From: Gemmatimonadota bacterium
Lineage (GTDB): Bacteria > Gemmatimonadota > Gemmatimonadetes > Longimicrobiales > Gaopeijiaceae
Length of the DNA: 43,797 bases
NCBI GenBank assembly: GCA_029863645.1
Contig: JAOTVA010000014.1
Span: 1 to 43,797 of the forward strand
Reading direction: 5' to 3'
In this document: positions 7,727-16,313 of the stretch, in pieces
How the letters are laid out: the number at the start of each line of letters is the position of its first letter
How positions within the stretch are numbered: the first letter of the stretch is position 1
Translations under genes and position numbers: made by a program
Notes under the pieces: model-generated
Seen by the model: the letters and a program-made list of their open reading frames with translations, nothing else
What the model was told of the DNA's origin: nothing
The model's database searches: none

Positions 7727-9022
7727 ATGACGACGCTTCCCGACAAGATCGTCCGCGACCCGCTGTGGGAGACCATCCGCCTGGATGCCACGGCGGTTCG
7801 GATCATTGACACGCCCGAGTTCCAGAGACTGAGGTATATCCGGCAGCTCGGCTTCACCCACCTCGTCTATCCTGGGGCGACGCATACGCGCTTCGATCAC
7901 GCCCTGGGCGTCTACCATCTCACGGCAACGGCGCTTGGCCGTCTGAGGGAGCGGGGCGGGGTGCCGCCGGAGGTCTGGGAAGGCGAGGAGCTCGTTCCCT
8001 ATGCGGCGCTGCTGCACGACATCGGACACTACGCGTTTTCGCATGCGCTGGAGGAGCTAGAGCCCGGCTCGGTGCCGATTCACCACGAAGACGTCGCGGA
8101 CCGCTTCTTCGCTTCGGCGGCGCTCCGGGATGCCTTGGCGCCTCTCGGGCTGACGGCTCCGGATCGCATCCACGAACTCATTCGGGGCAAGAGCGAGATC
8201 CCGTTACGAGGCCTGGTGAGCGGTAGCCTAGACCTCGACAAGATGGAGTACCTACGGCGAGATGCGCGCTTCTGCGGCGTGCCATACGGAGAAGTCGACG
8301 TCTCACGGCTCCTGGAGGGACTCCAGATCCTCAAGGACCCTGAGACGGAGCGCTACGAGGTCGGCGTGCACGAGAAAGCTGTGGCAGCGCTCGAGTCCCT
8401 GCTCTTCGCCAAGTATCAGATGTTCAGGAATGTGTACTGGCATCATGCCGTGCGGGCCGCGACGGCCCTCTACAAGCGGATCGTCGAGGAGGCCGTGGGA
8501 GCAGGGCTCATCGCGCCCGACGAGTTGGTCGGGCCCACTGACGAGGAATTGCTCTACCAGATCGGTCGGAGAGCCGTCGAGGACGACGGTGAGATCGCGG
8601 AGCGTATCGCAACACGATGGTTGCCATCCCTCCGCCACCGGAAGTTGCCGAAACGTGCACTCGAGCTCACCGCGGCTGACCTCGCGGGTCGCCAGGTCGA
8701 AGACTGGGCGGTGGGTGATTCACCCTGGAAGCGGGCGGTAGAAGACGACTTGGCCGCCGAGTTGGCGCTCGAACCTGGGGAGGTCGTCATCGACTTTCCG
8801 GCCAAGCCCGCCATGTTCCAGCTCGATGTGCTGGTCGAGCGCCGGACGGGCGTCGTACAACGGCTCGACATGGAGGGACTCGAGGGGCTCTTGGACCTGC
8901 CGCGGGTCGCGCAGGAGCTCTACTCCAGCGCGAGGGTGTTGAGGGTCTTCACCTTCGAGCGTCGCGAAGTCTCTGCCGACCGTGTGCTCGACCGAATCAC
9001 TCGTCCGGCGGGCTCGGTGTAG
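7727..9022 (+). CDS. HD-domain phosphohydrolase (COG1078/YwfO-like)
   Basis: A 431-residue HD-superfamily protein. Metal ligands are visible in HTRFDHALGVYHL (residues about 45-57) and the HD doublet in LLHDIGHYAFSHALEEL (about 96-112). A dGTPase-like block follows, with LVSGSLDLDKMEYLRRDA near 165 and MFRNVYWHHAVRAA near 235. Length and motif order fit the YwfO / dGTP triphosphohydrolase-like family, which hydrolyses nucleotides. Whether it acts on dGTP, another dNTP or a signalling nucleotide cannot be told. ATG 7727 has GAGGA directly upstream. The stop lies seven bases from that of the convergent PP2C gene. Confidence 0.85.
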   Translation: MTTLPDKIVRDPLWETIRLDATAVRIIDTPEFQRLRYIRQLGFTHLVYPGATHTRFDHALGVYHLTATALGRLRERGGVPPEVWEGEELVPYAALLHDIGHYAFSHALEELEPGSVPIHHEDVADRFFASAALRDALAPLGLTAPDRIHELIRGKSEIPLRGLVSGSLDLDKMEYLRRDARFCGVPYGEVDVSRLLEGLQILKDPETERYEVGVHEKAVAALESLLFAKYQMFRNVYWHHAVRAATALYKRIVEEAVGAGLIAPDELVGPTDEELLYQIGRRAVEDDGEIAERIATRWLPSLRHRKLPKRALELTAADLAGRQVEDWAVGDSPWKRAVEDDLAAELALEPGEVVIDFPAKPAMFQLDVLVERRTGVVQRLDMEGLEGLLDLPRVAQELYSSARVLRVFTFERREVSADRVLDRITRPAGSV

Positions 9023-9029
9023 GCGTCGC

Positions 9030-9959
9030 CTACGACTCGGCGGCCGGGTCGATCGAAACCAGGACCGCCGTGATGTTGTCGTGGCCACCCGCTTCGTTGG
9101 CTGCTTTGACGAGCGCCTCCACCGCTGGTTGCCGCTGAGCCGCAGCGGTCGACGTGCCATTTGCGCCGAGTTCCCGGCTCAGGATCTCAGCCAGCGTCCC
9201 GTCGTCGAGCATCCCCACGAGGCCGTCGGAGCAGAGCAGATAGGTGTCCCCGACCTCCACTGAACCGTGGGTGATGTGCGGCACCGGAGTGTCCTCGAGG
9301 CCGAGGCACTGCGTGAGGAGGTGGGCGAAGGGGTGGCGTCTGGCCTGATCGTCGGTGAGCTGCTTGGCCTCGACCCGCTCCTGAACCCATGTGTCGTCGC
9401 GAGTCAGTTGGGTTAGCCTTGCGTCGCGAAACAGATAGGCGCGGGAGTCGCCGACGTGACCCAACACGAAGTGATCGGTCTCACGGTCTACGGCTAGCGC
9501 TGTGATCGTGGTGCCCATGCCCAGGAGCTCGGGGTCTTCCTCGCCCGCGACCCGAATCGCCGCGTGGGCTGCCGCGACAGATCGGCGCATCGCTTCGCCC
9601 AGATGGGAAACTGGGTCTTCAACGGACCCTACCCCGTCTGCTAGCTGCTCCCCGAGCAAGCGAGTCGCGGTCTCGGCGGCGACTCGACTGGCCACATCCC
9701 CGCCGGGGTGCCCACCCATCCCGTCCGCAACCACGGCAATGCCGAGCTCCGGAAGAAGAGATAGACTGTCCTCGTTGCGGGACCGGGTCTGCCCGACGTC
9801 GGTCAGTCCGACCACGGTGGGGTGATGGGGCACGGGCGGAAGGAAGCGCGGCTGAGATGGAGGACCTTGAGGAGCCGGAAGGTAGAGATTCGCTCCGCGC
9901 GGCTGCAACCGGCCAGCACAACCCGGCGTTGGCGGGTCCACGACGGAACGGACAGACAT
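9030..9959 (-). CDS. PP2C-family serine/threonine phosphatase
   Basis: From ATG 9959 the product has 309 residues. All PP2C blocks are present: TRSRNEDS near the N terminus, VADGMGGHPGGDVAS with the metal-binding Asp, HVGDSRAYL, LLCSDGLVGMLDD and GGHDNITAVLV. These enzymes remove phosphate from Ser/Thr proteins and usually oppose a Hanks-type kinase, which is not in this window. There is no membrane segment, so the protein is cytoplasmic. The first 60 residues are Pro-rich (PAPQGPPSQPRFLPP) and likely disordered. The frame can begin 57 bases earlier at 10016; neither start has a strong ribosome site. It is divergent from the sigma factor gene. Confidence 0.88.
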   Translation of the reverse strand: MSVRSVVDPPTPGCAGRLQPRGANLYLPAPQGPPSQPRFLPPVPHHPTVVGLTDVGQTRSRNEDSLSLLPELGIAVVADGMGGHPGGDVASRVAAETATRLLGEQLADGVGSVEDPVSHLGEAMRRSVAAAHAAIRVAGEEDPELLGMGTTITALAVDRETDHFVLGHVGDSRAYLFRDARLTQLTRDDTWVQERVEAKQLTDDQARRHPFAHLLTQCLGLEDTPVPHITHGSVEVGDTYLLCSDGLVGMLDDGTLAEILSRELGANGTSTAAAQRQPAVEALVKAANEAGGHDNITAVLVSIDPAAES

Positions 9960-10081
9960 CGGGTGTAGGATCAGGCGGACGACAAAAGCATCCAAGTCGA
10001 CGGGCTCCAGCGTCATATCTTATAGAGACCCGCGCCCGGGAACCTCCGTGGTGAGCGGGAGTAGCACGCCTCGACAATCAA

Positions 10082-10087
10082 TTGACA
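10082..10087 (+). promoter_or_regulatory. Possible -35 element upstream of the sigma factor gene
   Basis: A perfect consensus TTGACA lies 125 bases before the sigma factor ATG, inside a TCAATTGA palindrome. I could not find a good -10 at 16-18 bases; the nearest AT-rich word, GTTAAAC, sits about 20 bases downstream. It may be a promoter with poor spacing or chance. The rest of the 195-base gap holds only a small dyad, ATCGA-GGC-TCGAT (10184-10196), that abuts the GGAG ribosome site at 10197. Confidence 0.25.
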
Positions 10088-10211
10088 GCGAGCCCTTTCG
10101 CCGGCACGTTAAACGGCTTAGGATCTCGCGACCCTGAGTAAACAGCCTCGCCTTCCGCACTTCCGGGGACCGCCACGGACCGGATCGAGGCTCGATGGAG
10201 AATAGATTACG

Positions 10212-11117
10212 ATGGCCGCTCCGGCGACTACGAAGAGACGCAAGCGCCGCGGGAAGGGCAACCTCCTTTCAGGCTTCGACGCGAGCGTCGAAGAGCAGAG
10301 CGCTCTAGATCAGTACCTACGCGACGTCAGTCGCCACGAGCTCATCACTCCCGACAAGGAGAAGGAGCTCGGTGCTCGCGCGCAGAAGGGAGACCAGGAC
10401 GCGATCCAGGAGCTGGCCCGGGCCAACCTGAGGTTCGTCATCAGCGTTGCGAAGAAGTATCAGAACCGCGGCGTTTCGCTGACGGATCTGATCCAGGAAG
10501 GCAACGTCGGACTGGTCACGGCTGCCCGGAAGTTCGATCCGGAGCAGGGCGTGAAGTTCATCAGCTACGCAGTGTGGTGGATCCGCCAGGCGATTCTGGC
10601 TTCACTCGCCAACCACGGCCGCGCCGTTCGCGTGCCGCTGAATCGTGCGAGTGACCTCGCCCGCATCTTCCGTGAGAAGGAGCGGCTCAAGCAGGAGAAG
10701 GGCCGCGAGCCGACCACGGACGAGCTGGCCGAAGCCACGTTCCTTACGCCCGAGTTGGTAGAGTCGCTCCAGACGCTGAATGCGGCGGAGATCCGACTCG
10801 ACGCACCCATCGGTGATTCTGAAGACTCGCAGCTGGTCGAGCGCTTCATTACCGAGGAGGCCGCCGAGCCCGAGGTCGAGGTCGAGAGCCGACTCCTTAC
10901 CGAGACGGTTACAGAAGCCCTGTCCACGCTGGAGGCACGGGACGCGAAGGTGCTGCGCCTGTACTTCGGGCTGGAGGGCGAGCGGGAGCACACGCTCGAA
11001 GAGATCGGCAACATGCTGGGCGTGACGCGCGAGCGTATCCGTCAGCTGCGCGACCGGGCACTCCGCCGTCTGCGTGAGGGCGACAAGGGCAACGCCCTGG
11101 AGTCGTTCGCGGCGTAA
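10212..11117 (+). CDS. RpoD/SigA-type primary-like sigma-70 factor
   Basis: A 301-residue sigma factor. Region 1.2 begins DQYLRDVSRHELIT (about residue 35). Region 2 reads ARANLRFVISVAKKYQNRG and then FISYAVWWIRQAI with the core- and -10-binding residues. Region 3 follows, and region 4.2 ends in MLGVTRERIRQLRDRALRR, the -35 helix-turn-helix. There is no long region 1.1, only a basic N terminus (TKRRKRRGKG). That length fits short group 1 or group 2 sigma factors. It could be the housekeeping factor or a paralogue. The coding end overlaps the start of rsgA by 44 bases. Confidence 0.92.
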   Translation: MAAPATTKRRKRRGKGNLLSGFDASVEEQSALDQYLRDVSRHELITPDKEKELGARAQKGDQDAIQELARANLRFVISVAKKYQNRGVSLTDLIQEGNVGLVTAARKFDPEQGVKFISYAVWWIRQAILASLANHGRAVRVPLNRASDLARIFREKERLKQEKGREPTTDELAEATFLTPELVESLQTLNAAEIRLDAPIGDSEDSQLVERFITEEAAEPEVEVESRLLTETVTEALSTLEARDAKVLRLYFGLEGEREHTLEEIGNMLGVTRERIRQLRDRALRRLREGDKGNALESFAA

Positions 11118-12042
11118 AGTCATCGGCACGATAGGCCCCACCGCAAACGGCTCAGTTCACACGGCCGGCGGTGGGGTCTACACAGTTCTTCTCGATGACG
11201 GCAGGACGATCGACGCCTCGATCCGCGGTAGGATGAAGCAGGGAAGCGGACGCGTGGTGATCGGCGACCGCGTCACGGTCGCCGAAGCCCCCGACGCGTG
11301 GACTGTAGAAGCCGTCGAGGACCGCGTGACCGAGCTCGTACGCCGAGGACGAGGCGGCCGCGTTCCGAAGGTGCTGGCGGCCAACCTCGATCGGGTCTTC
11401 GTCGTGGTTTCCCTGCGCGACCCTCCGGCGAACACCGACCTGATCGACCGGCTCCTCGTTCTCGTGGAGTCGAGCGGCATGCGTCCGATGCTCGTGCTGA
11501 ACAAGGTGGACCTCCCCGGAGCCACTGAGGTGGCGCGAGACCTCACGGAACTCTACGAGCCGATCGGCTATCGAGCGCTCTCTTGCAGTGCGAAGAGCGG
11601 TGAAGGCCTCGAGGAGCTGCGCAAACAGCTGTGCCGTGGCGTGTCGGCGTTGATCGGCCCGTCCGGAGTGGGGAAGTCGACACTGCTCAATGCACTCGAT
11701 CCCGCACTGGGCCTACGGACGGGAGAGCTGTCGAGAAAGGGCGGCACCGGGCGTCACACGACGGTATCCTCTCGTTTGATCGGTCTCTCATGCGGTGGCT
11801 TCGTCGCCGATACGCCTGGGTTCAGCGACGTGGCCCTGTGGGGCGTGGCCCCCGATGCGATCGGACCGTGCTTCCCCGAGTTCGCCGAGTACTCCGGATC
11901 GTGCAAGTTCAGAATGTGCACGCACGCGCACGAGCCGGAGTGCGGCGTGCAGGCGGCGTTGGCCGAAGGCCACATTCCACGAACGCGCTACGACAGCTAT
12001 CTGAAGCTGCGGGCCGAGGCCGTGGAGTCCGGGGAGCGCTAG
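11074..12042 (+). CDS. rsgA: Ribosome small-subunit GTPase RsgA
   Basis: A 322-residue circularly permuted GTPase that helps late 30S subunit maturation. An OB-like N-terminal domain is followed by the G motifs in permuted order: LNKVDLPG (G4), SCSAKSG (G5), GPSGVGKSTLLNAL (G1, P-loop), GTGRHTTV (G2) and DTPGFSD (G3). A C-terminal zinc site follows, CKFRMCTHAHEPECGV. The only usable in-frame start before the conserved region is GTG 11074, inside the sigma gene; the next ATG would remove most of the OB domain. So the two genes overlap by 44 bases. The stop shares CTAG with the convergent ATPase gene. Confidence 0.9.
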   Translation: MRATRATPWSRSRRKVIGTIGPTANGSVHTAGGGVYTVLLDDGRTIDASIRGRMKQGSGRVVIGDRVTVAEAPDAWTVEAVEDRVTELVRRGRGGRVPKVLAANLDRVFVVVSLRDPPANTDLIDRLLVLVESSGMRPMLVLNKVDLPGATEVARDLTELYEPIGYRALSCSAKSGEGLEELRKQLCRGVSALIGPSGVGKSTLLNALDPALGLRTGELSRKGGTGRHTTVSSRLIGLSCGGFVADTPGFSDVALWGVAPDAIGPCFPEFAEYSGSCKFRMCTHAHEPECGVQAALAEGHIPRTRYDSYLKLRAEAVESGER

Positions 12043-12836
12043 CGCTTCGGGGGGTGGGGAGCGCGGCGCGGCGTTACCCTCGGCGTCCGGCTTTCTGGGT
12101 CGACGCGAACGGACACGGGCCAACCGTACACGTCAGCGAGGATGTCCTCCCGAATCACGTCGTTTGGTGTGCCTTCGGCGGCGACCTTCCCACCCGAGAG
12201 CAAGAGCATCCTGTCGGCGAACTGCGCCGCGGTGTCGAGTCCGTGGGTGATCAGCACGACCGTCATGCCGGCGTCTGCGGATGCGCGCAGAAGCTCGAGG
12301 ATGGCCATCTCGTGCCGGATATCCAGACTGGCCGTCGGTTCGTCCAGCACCAGGGCACGTGGCTCTTGCGCCAGGGCTCGAGCGATGCGCGCACGCTGAA
12401 ACTCGCCCCCTGACAAGGTGGTTACGTCCCTATCCGCCAGTCCTACCATATCGCACGCATAGAGCGCTGCCTCGATTGCGGCTCGATCCACGGCGCCCTC
12501 CCCCGCCAAGGCGGCGAGGTGCGGATAGCGCCCCATGGCCACCATCTCTCGGGTCGTCAGGGGGAAGGCGATCGACTCGCTTTGCGGTACCGCGCCGACG
12601 GCTCTCGCCCGCTCTCTCCGTCCCCAGGACGCGATCGGACGACCATCTAGCGTGACCTCGCCCGCGAGGAGTGGCGAAATGCCCAGTAGGGCCCGCATGA
12701 GACTGGACTTTCCAGAACCGTTGGGCCCGAGCACCGCGTAGAGCGAGCCCGGCGCGACCCCGACCGAGACGCCATCGAGCGCAGGGTTGATCTGTCCCGG
12801 GTAACGCAGGACGACTCCCCCGGCCGCGATCCTCAC
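12039..12836 (-). CDS. ABC transporter ATP-binding protein, BtuD/FecE type
   Basis: A 265-residue ABC ATPase: Walker A GPNGSGKSS, Q-loop VPQSES, signature TLSGGEFQRARIARAL, Walker B ALVLDEPTASLD and the switch His in LITHGLD. It energises the adjacent FecCD-type permease on the inner face of the membrane. The start is GTG (12834-12836), overlapping the permease stop as GTGA, so the two are translationally coupled. The last 25 residues are basic and Pro-rich (TPRRAPHPPKR). It is the last gene of a four-gene operon. Substrate is most likely cobalamin, heme or a ferric siderophore. Confidence 0.9.
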   Translation of the reverse strand: MRIAAGGVVLRYPGQINPALDGVSVGVAPGSLYAVLGPNGSGKSSLMRALLGISPLLAGEVTLDGRPIASWGRRERARAVGAVPQSESIAFPLTTREMVAMGRYPHLAALAGEGAVDRAAIEAALYACDMVGLADRDVTTLSGGEFQRARIARALAQEPRALVLDEPTASLDIRHEMAILELLRASADAGMTVVLITHGLDTAAQFADRMLLLSGGKVAAEGTPNDVIREDILADVYGWPVSVRVDPESRTPRVTPRRAPHPPKR

Positions 12837-13825
12837 GCCGCGCTCACGCTGCGCCGGAGCAAGGCCAGGAAGAACGGGACGCCGACGAATGCCGTGATGA
12901 CCCCGATGGGGATCTCAGTCGGCGCCAGAGCGAGCCGCGCGACCAGGTCCGCTAGCGTGAGGAACGCCCCGCCCGCAAGAAAGGAGAGCGGCAGGAGCGC
13001 GCGATGGTCCGATCCGACCAGAAGCCTGACGGCGTGTGGTACCACGAGCCCAACGAACCCGATGACCCCTGCGACGGCCACGCCTGACGCGGTGATGAGT
13101 GCGGCGATCACCAGCGCGAGGCGCTTCACGCCCTCTACGTCGGCGCCAAGGTGATGTGCGGTCTCTTCTCCGATTGCCATGAGATTGAGCGGTCGTGCGA
13201 GCCCCATGAGGAGCAGCGTCGCGGGAAGCGTGTATACTGCTGCCAACGAAACACTGCGCCAGCTGGCCGCGGCCAAGCTGCCCATGATCCAGAGAACCGC
13301 GCTCTGCACGGTCCGCGCAGGTGACACCGAGAGAATGAACGCGATGCACGCGGAGAAGAACGCCGCTATTACAACGCCGGCGAGCAGGAGGACTCTCACG
13401 TCCATCACTCGTCCCGCCGCGGTGGCCACCCGAAACACCAATGCGATGGCCAGCAGCGCGCCGGCGAAGGCCGCGAGCGGAAGCACCCAGGAGCCCGCGG
13501 CCGCCCAGCCAAGGGCCAGGATCAAGACCGCGCCGACCGATGCCCCCCCCGAAATGCCGAGGATGTACGGCTCAGCCAGTGGATTTCGCAGGAGCGCCTG
13601 GAACGTCGCCCCCGCGATCGCAAGGCCGCCGCCGACCAGCAGTGCGAGTAGCGCGCGTGGCAGACGTAGCCTCAGGATGATCTCGCGCGTGGGAGCATCC
13701 CCGCCTCCCATCAGGACCGCCCACACGTCGGCCGTAGAGATCGGCACCGAACCGAAGCGGACGCCCAGGAGCACCGCCACCGCCAACATTGCGAGGAGCA
13801 GCGCGCCCAACGCCCATCGATTCAC
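12833..13825 (-). CDS. ABC transporter permease, FecCD/BtuC type
   Basis: A 330-residue permease with about ten membrane helices, the normal length for BtuC and FecCD proteins. Family blocks are LRLPRALLALLVGGGLAIAG, NPLAEPYILGISGGASVGA and, near the C terminus, VIGFVGLVVPHAVRLLVGSD; the last holds the cytoplasmic helices that contact the ATPase. It starts with GTG (13823-13825) overlapping the stop of the binding-protein gene. It forms the membrane channel of the importer. Confidence 0.92.
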   Translation of the reverse strand: MNRWALGALLLAMLAVAVLLGVRFGSVPISTADVWAVLMGGGDAPTREIILRLRLPRALLALLVGGGLAIAGATFQALLRNPLAEPYILGISGGASVGAVLILALGWAAAGSWVLPLAAFAGALLAIALVFRVATAAGRVMDVRVLLLAGVVIAAFFSACIAFILSVSPARTVQSAVLWIMGSLAAASWRSVSLAAVYTLPATLLLMGLARPLNLMAIGEETAHHLGADVEGVKRLALVIAALITASGVAVAGVIGFVGLVVPHAVRLLVGSDHRALLPLSFLAGGAFLTLADLVARLALAPTEIPIGVITAFVGVPFFLALLRRSVSAA

Positions 13826-14730
13826 CGGAGGCTCCGGCCATGGAGCATCTCTGCTATGTAGTAGGCGGCTTCCACGACATCCGGCCCGGGTATCTCGAGG
13901 ATATCGCCCACTTGAATCACGCGGGCCCCGGGCGTGAGTGTCGCGTCGAAGTTGTCGGCCCCCGAGTGGAGCACGACCTCAATGTCGCGGGTGAGTAGCT
14001 CCTCTGGACTGACCGACGAATACAGCATGCGCAGGTCTCCGAAGACGTTGTCACCCCCCACGAGCGAAACGATCTCGTCGATGTATGTCCCCGGCCCTGA
14101 GACGAAGGGCGGTGTGCCACCGAGCACGTAGGCGACACGGTGCCTACGAAGCGTCGCGGCCTTCGCCGACAGGTCCTCGAGGTCGCGGCGGATCGATGCC
14201 ACCAGCGAGTCGGCTGCCCGTTCGTGTCCGGTTACGGCGCCGAGGATCAGGGTGGTCTGATAGATGTCGTCCACCTGGTCGGGTCGCACAGCGATGTGCG
14301 CGATCCCCAGGTCGTCGAGACGCCTGGGTGTGCGCGGATCCTGAGAGCCCCCGAAGCGGATGACGAGATCAGGCTCGAGCGCGACGATCGACTCGAGGTT
14401 CGGCTCGAGACCACCTCCCACCGACTGAATCGCGGCAGCCCACGGCTGGTTGTCGAAGTCGGTTCTTCCCACGAGAGCGCCGTCGGCCCCGATGGCGCGC
14501 AGGGTCTGAGTCGCGGACGGCACGAGCGACACGACGCGCTGCGCCGGAGCGGGCAGGGTCACGGCGACTCCAGAGGCATCGGTGACGCGAATCCAGCCCG
14601 CCGCTCCCACCTCTCGATCGCCGACTTCCCCGGACGTACATCCCGTGGCGACGACGCACACGAGCGAGGTCGTGGCCCACATCAGAGTCAGGGCGCGCCG
14701 GAGACGCCCGGGCGGCGGCCGCCGCCGCAT
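13822..14730 (-). CDS. Periplasmic substrate-binding lipoprotein, BtuF-like
   Basis: From ATG 14730 the product has 302 residues. This start overlaps the upstream stop as ATGA, while a longer frame to 14784 would run inside the upstream gene. A basic N terminus (MRRRPPPGRLRR), a hydrophobic stretch and the lipobox VATGC give a lipoprotein signal. The mature part begins with the type III binding fold: RVVSLVPSATQTLRAIGADG, then VGRTDFDNQPWA and LEPNLESIVALEPDLVI. These blocks are closest to cobalamin-binding BtuF proteins, though siderophore- and heme-binding relatives share them. It delivers ligand to the coupled permease. Confidence 0.85.
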   Translation of the reverse strand: MRRRPPPGRLRRALTLMWATTSLVCVVATGCTSGEVGDREVGAAGWIRVTDASGVAVTLPAPAQRVVSLVPSATQTLRAIGADGALVGRTDFDNQPWAAAIQSVGGGLEPNLESIVALEPDLVIRFGGSQDPRTPRRLDDLGIAHIAVRPDQVDDIYQTTLILGAVTGHERAADSLVASIRRDLEDLSAKAATLRRHRVAYVLGGTPPFVSGPGTYIDEIVSLVGGDNVFGDLRMLYSSVSPEELLTRDIEVVLHSGADNFDATLTPGARVIQVGDILEIPGPDVVEAAYYIAEMLHGRSLR

Positions 14731-15716
14731 CACAGTCCTGAGGACGATCCGGAGCCGCACGCGTCCTGGAAGGAGCGCACCCACTCACCCTGTCGTTGGG
14801 AGAGCCCAGCGTACCAACGCCGATTCGAGCCGAAGACGTCGAGGAGGATCTCGCCGTCCCCATCACCGTCCCAATCGAGATGGCTGAAGTACCTCGGAAC
14901 GCCCTTGCCCTCCGTGTCGACCGCGCGATACCAAGAGAAGCCTTCCCGGTAGCCGGCGGCCGTGGGCACGCCGAGCACGAAGACGGCGTAGGCACCCTGT
15001 CCAGGCGGTGCGATCGCGAGTTGATCGCGCGAGAGGAACGTGGCAGCGACGGCACGACCAGTCATGCCGGCGACCCCGAAGGCCTGGATGTCCTGACGCG
15101 CCGCGAGGACACCCTCCACGGGCCACACCGCACCAACTCGCGGAATGATTTCCTGCGCGATCGTGAGCGTCGCGACCCCTTGATCATAGTCCCGAGCGGA
15201 GGCCGCATAGGCGTCGTATTCGCGCTCAGCAGCGTCCGAGGCGGCGAGCGCGAGAAAGCGCTCTGCCTCGCTTGCTCCGGGCACGACCTCCACCACGCCA
15301 GACACGGAAGCACGCGGCGTGCAGTACTCAATGGCCGAGATGACCTGATCTGCCACAAGGCGACCGACGCGCACCCCTTCTGCGAAGAGGATCCACTCGG
15401 TACCGATCGCCACGACGTCGGAGAGTCGCTCCGCGTCCTCGGGATACCTCGGATTGGGGAAGGGCGCGATCGAGTCGCCGTTGATCTCTCCTACGACCAC
15501 CAGAGTGGCGCGATGTCCGTCCCTCAGTCCGGCCAGCAACAGGGGGCCCGGCTGACGTGCAGGGGTCTGGGCCTCTGGCACCGCGGTTCCCTCGCTTACC
15601 TCTGCTTCGTTGGTCGGCGGGGGCCTGAGCTCAACCTCGGCTCCGCCCCAGGTCACGTTGTCGCAACCTGTAGCCCCGGTTAAGATCACCGCGATCGCTA
15701 GTAAGTGCCGTCGCAT
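14730..15716 (-). CDS. Lipoprotein of unknown function with an acidic DGDGDG-type repeat
   Basis: I place the start at ATG 15716, where a lipoprotein signal begins: MRRHLLAIAVILTGATGC. The 328-residue product then has a Pro/Glu-rich linker and a globular region. Near the C terminus is HLDWDGDGDGEILLDVFG, similar to the calcium-binding loops of VCBS/FG-GAP repeats. I do not recognise the family as a whole. It is the first gene of the uptake operon and its TGA overlaps the ATG of the binding protein. It may be an outer-membrane or periplasmic partner of that system. The in-frame extension to 16490 is out: it crosses the palindrome and the divergent gene. Confidence 0.7.
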   Translation of the reverse strand: MRRHLLAIAVILTGATGCDNVTWGGAEVELRPPPTNEAEVSEGTAVPEAQTPARQPGPLLLAGLRDGHRATLVVVGEINGDSIAPFPNPRYPEDAERLSDVVAIGTEWILFAEGVRVGRLVADQVISAIEYCTPRASVSGVVEVVPGASEAERFLALAASDAAEREYDAYAASARDYDQGVATLTIAQEIIPRVGAVWPVEGVLAARQDIQAFGVAGMTGRAVAATFLSRDQLAIAPPGQGAYAVFVLGVPTAAGYREGFSWYRAVDTEGKGVPRYFSHLDWDGDGDGEILLDVFGSNRRWYAGLSQRQGEWVRSFQDACGSGSSSGL

Positions 15717-15735
15717 CAAGCTCTTGGGTCGGTGC

Positions 15736-15753
15736 GAACCTCTCGAGAGGTTC
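15736..15753. promoter_or_regulatory. 18-base perfect palindrome, candidate operator
   Basis: GAACCTCTCGAGAGGTTC reads the same on both strands. It sits 20 bases before the lipoprotein ATG (15716) and 90 bases before the flavin reductase ATG (15843), in the shared 126-base divergent gap. A second dyad, AGCTT-CGA-AAGCT, follows at 15756-15768. Perfect dyads of this size near a start are typical binding sites for dimeric regulators. A hairpin role in the lipoprotein leader is also possible. Confidence 0.5.
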
Positions 15754-15842
15754 CAGCTTCGAAAGCTAGCGCGGACCCTTCGGTGGGCAAGCTGAGGGTG
15801 GACCAGGTGCAAGATCGAGACGAAGGGGGAGGGGGCCAGGCC

Positions 15843-16313
15843 ATGGGGCCTTCGCTGCGTTCCGTCATGGCGTGCTTTCCGACCGGCGTGACGGTCGTCG
15901 CGACACGCGATGCTTCGGGAGCGCCCCTCGGCCTGACGGTCAATTCCTTCACCTCGGTGTCGCTCGATCCGCCACTCGTGCTCGTCTGCATCGCACACCG
16001 GTCGGCTTCTCACGACCCGATCATCGCGTCCCAGAGCTTCACGGTCAGTGTCCTGTCCGCCGCCCAGGGTGACATCGCCCAACGCTTTGCCACGAGCCCC
16101 TCCGAGGGTCGGTTCGACGGGGTGGATTGGCGCGGCGCTCCGTCGGGACACCCTGTCATTGAAGGTGCGGCGGCCTGGCTGGACTGCTCCATAGACGAGG
16201 TGATCGTCGCCGGGGACCACTCCATCTTGCTCGGGCGCACCGTGGCGTGTGGAGCGGGCGATCAACCGGCACTTGTCTTTCACCGCGGCGAGATGGGCTC
16301 GACCGACGGATGA
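15843..16313 (+). CDS. Flavin reductase-like FMN-binding protein
   Basis: A 156-residue protein of the flavin reductase family (HpaC/RutF-like split-barrel). It begins MGPSLRSVMACFPTGVTVVA; the block CFPTGVTVVA and the later GLTVNSFTSVSLDPPLV are the family's flavin-contact signature. Such proteins use NAD(P)H to reduce FMN or FAD, usually for a separate monooxygenase. No monooxygenase is next to it. ATG 15843 follows a G-rich GGGGGAGGG; the frame continues upstream but crosses the divergent promoter region. Its TGA overlaps the next ATG. Confidence 0.85.
   Translation: MGPSLRSVMACFPTGVTVVATRDASGAPLGLTVNSFTSVSLDPPLVLVCIAHRSASHDPIIASQSFTVSVLSAAQGDIAQRFATSPSEGRFDGVDWRGAPSGHPVIEGAAAWLDCSIDEVIVAGDHSILLGRTVACGAGDQPALVFHRGEMGSTDG

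Noticed and set aside
13179-13937. 252-residue plus-strand open frame
   Set aside because: It is antisense to the permease gene, with Thr/Ala/Arg-rich composition and no start signal.
15717-15842. Cobalamin riboswitch ahead of the uptake operon
   Set aside because: The gap is too short for the fold and I see no B12-box-like sequence on the minus strand.
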